Origin: Thermoleptolyngbya sichuanensis A183 | GTDB lineage: Bacteria > Cyanobacteriota > Cyanobacteriia > Elainellales > Elainellaceae | Direction: 5' to 3' | Length of the DNA stretch: 64,000 nucleotides | NCBI RefSeq assembly: GCF_013177315.1 | Contig: NZ_CP053661.1 | Location: 1,178,001-1,242,000, forward strand | Shown here: positions 62,739-64,000 of the stretch, one piece after another | Position numbering within the stretch: position 1 is the first letter of the stretch | How the letters are laid out: every line of letters starts with the position of its first letter | Notes under the pieces: generated by a model | What the model saw: the letters and a program-made list of their open reading frames with translations, nothing else | Told to the model about the DNA's origin: nothing | Database searches by the model: none | Position numbers and translations under genes: made by a program

Positions 62739-63008
62739 TTACGAAACGTCCCCATTCCCCCGATCCGTCGCCTGCCTAAATCGAATTGGCCCCCTAGCGG
62801 TCTGTGGGTCAACGGGGATGCCCTTCTGAGTGACGACAATCGCCCCAGATTTCGCCAAGTCTGCTCCGACCTCGCGCACCAGCGGCATCAGCGATCGCCA
62901 GGTTTCGCCACCGAGCGATCGCGCCACTTCCGACGGGCAAATGCTCTTGTCGAGCCCGCGCTGTTGTACTTGTTTCAGGATGCACTCGCGAATCATGTCA
63001 GAATTCAT
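62739..63008 (-). CDS. DUF3253 protein
   Basis: An 89-residue winged-helix-like protein with the family marks KSICPSEVARSLGGETWRSL and GIPVDPQTARGPIRFR. Function unknown, possibly DNA-binding. Divergent from the flavin reductase gene with 32 bp between starts. Confidence 0.82.
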   Translation of the reverse strand: MNSDMIRECILKQVQQRGLDKSICPSEVARSLGGETWRSLMPLVREVGADLAKSGAIVVTQKGIPVDPQTARGPIRFRQATDRGNGDVS

Positions 63009-63040
63009 GCCATCCCTCGTAATTACTAAACTAACCCTCT

Positions 63041-63670
63041 ATGGAAATTGACCCTGAGCTGCTGGAACCGTCGCTGCGCTATAAGCTGCTAATCGGCAGC
63101 GTCGTGCCCCGTCCGATCGCCTTTGTTTCCAGCCTATCGCCCCAGGGCGTGGCCAATCTTGCGCCGTTTTCCTATTTCAACGCGGTGGGACACATTCCCC
63201 TGGCGCTGATGTTTAGCGTTAGCCTGAAGCCCGACGGCAGCGAGAAGGATACCCTGCGGAACGTGCGCCCGCCCAGCGAAGGCGGCACCGGAGAATACGT
63301 CATCAACTTGGCGATCGAATCCTACGCGCATCAGGTGGCGGAATGCGCCGAGCCGCTGCCCTATGGCGAGTCGGAGTTTGACTATGTGAATCTGTCGCCT
63401 GCACCCAGCAAAGTGGTGAAGCCGCCCCGCGTGGCGGAGTCGCCCGTGGCGTTTGAATGCCGCACGCTGCAAATCGTTCCGGTGGGCCAGTTTCATGTGG
63501 TGATCGGGCAGGTGGTGCATCTGTTTGTGCGAGACGACGTGCTGGGGGATCGCAACCGGATTGACTCCGATAAGCTGGGCGCGATCGGGCGGATGGCGGG
63601 CTACGAGTATTGCCGTACGGGCGATCGCTTCGAGATTCCCAACGGCTTTCCCAAACCAGCCGAAAGCTAG
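63041..63670 (+). CDS. Flavin reductase-like FMN-binding protein
   Basis: A 209-residue protein of the split-barrel flavin reductase family (flavoredoxin type). Marks are IGSVVPRPIAFVSSLSPQGV near 19-38 and NLAPFSYFNAVG near 41-52, which bind FMN. The physiological acceptor is unknown. Confidence 0.88.
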   Translation: MEIDPELLEPSLRYKLLIGSVVPRPIAFVSSLSPQGVANLAPFSYFNAVGHIPLALMFSVSLKPDGSEKDTLRNVRPPSEGGTGEYVINLAIESYAHQVAECAEPLPYGESEFDYVNLSPAPSKVVKPPRVAESPVAFECRTLQIVPVGQFHVVIGQVVHLFVRDDVLGDRNRIDSDKLGAIGRMAGYEYCRTGDRFEIPNGFPKPAES

Positions 63671-63726
63671 CAAAAGGGTGGGATGATGGGGGACGTATCG
63701 ATTCGGTGTGATCAGGAGTGACCGAA

Positions 63727-64000
63727 ATGAGTGCTGTCAGTGAGCAGGATTTGGTGCTATTGCGGCGGGCGATCGCCCTGTCCCATAGCGCCCGCGAGCA
63801 TGGCAACCGTCCCTTTGGCGCAGTGCTGGCGGATGCGTCGGGTCACATCCTGGCGGAGGGCGAAAACACCCAGGTCACCGACCAAGACTGCACCGGGCAC
63901 GCTGAAACCAACCTGCTGCGGCAAATGGACAAAAGCCTCAGCCTAGACATGCTGGCACAATGCACCCTCTATGCCAGCACCGAACCCTGCCCGATGTGCG
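63727..64000 (+). CDS. Nucleoside/cytidine-type deaminase (N-terminal part)
   Basis: The first 91 residues of a zinc deaminase are visible; the gene runs off the window. The zinc His and proton-shuttle Glu are in TGHAETNLL, and the PCxxC motif is just reached as EPCPMC at the end. NRPFGAVLAD is typical of guanine deaminase or related nucleoside deaminases. TadA-type tRNA specificity is less likely from the visible part. Confidence 0.85.
   Translation, partial: MSAVSEQDLVLLRRAIALSHSAREHGNRPFGAVLADASGHILAEGENTQVTDQDCTGHAETNLLRQMDKSLSLDMLAQCTLYASTEPCPMC

Noticed and set aside
1-64000. tRNA, rRNA or other housekeeping RNA genes
   Set aside because: No cloverleaf with a GGTTCRANYCC arm or rRNA-like stretch was recognised by eye; a covariance search would be decisive.

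Overview
The window looks like a chromosomal segment of a cyanobacterium, probably a filamentous Leptolyngbya-like form. The grounds are the very frequent HIP1 octamer GCGATCGC on both strands, a GC-rich composition, and many families that are typical of or confined to cyanobacteria (DUF3153, DUF3086, DUF3119, DUF928, AMIN proteins, vMAP-type ATPases, a CHASE2 kinase cluster, an InrS-like nickel sensor). The genus is an inference. No rRNA, tRNA or CRISPR array was recognised.

Layout. 1-9.5 kb: end of an ABC permease, a ChrB-N-domain protein divergent from an MFS exporter, phosphate acetyltransferase, a RibD-C/DHFR-like reductase, three small uncharacterised genes among short tandem repeats, and an unusual nuclease-ParA fusion. 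9.7-13.7 kb: a cell-wall amidase behind an AMIN/VirB10-like secretin-type protein. 13.9-15.1 kb: an IS5-family element inside a 17-bp tandem repeat, next to a MITE. 15.3-17.0 kb: Zur-boxed zinc uptake genes (znuC, znuB). 17.1-22 kb: HtrA-type protease, InrS/CsoR metal sensor, GH104-type muramidase, SDR protein. 21.3-24.1 kb: an NAD-salvage cluster (pncB, nadD, NrtR-like Nudix regulator). 24.6-27.5 kb: MarC-family membrane protein, DUF3153 lipoprotein, GT2 glycosyltransferase.

27.8-37.8 kb is an accessory island. A type IIG-like restriction-modification gene has been interrupted by three different insertion sequences (IS4-like, NF041680/IS701-like, ISKra4). Directly beside it is a two-gene ATPase cassette: a vMAP-N-terminal HTH-AAA protein and a polytopic membrane AAA protein, the latter broken by a 3' frameshift. 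This is the best candidate for an undescribed (possibly defence) system.

38-48.5 kb: a small membrane protein, a 1645-residue two-partner-secretion exoprotein, and a signalling trio (degenerate kinase-like protein, NarL-type response regulator, CHASE2 histidine kinase), then a DUF928 protein. 48.7-51.5 kb: DUF3086, DUF3119 and MlaE-type lipid transport permease. 52-56.2 kb: LD-carboxypeptidase and a beta-helix/SLH/amidase fusion, both envelope functions. 56.5-64 kb: small membrane-associated proteins, a TPM-domain protein, precorrin-8X methylmutase, RodA, a VOC protein, small conserved genes, a flavin reductase and the start of a deaminase.

Short tandem repeats (10-30 bp units) sit at many gene ends, sometimes encoding the C-terminus. 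A hairpin repeat family occurs three times (17.1, 24.2 and 48.6 kb).
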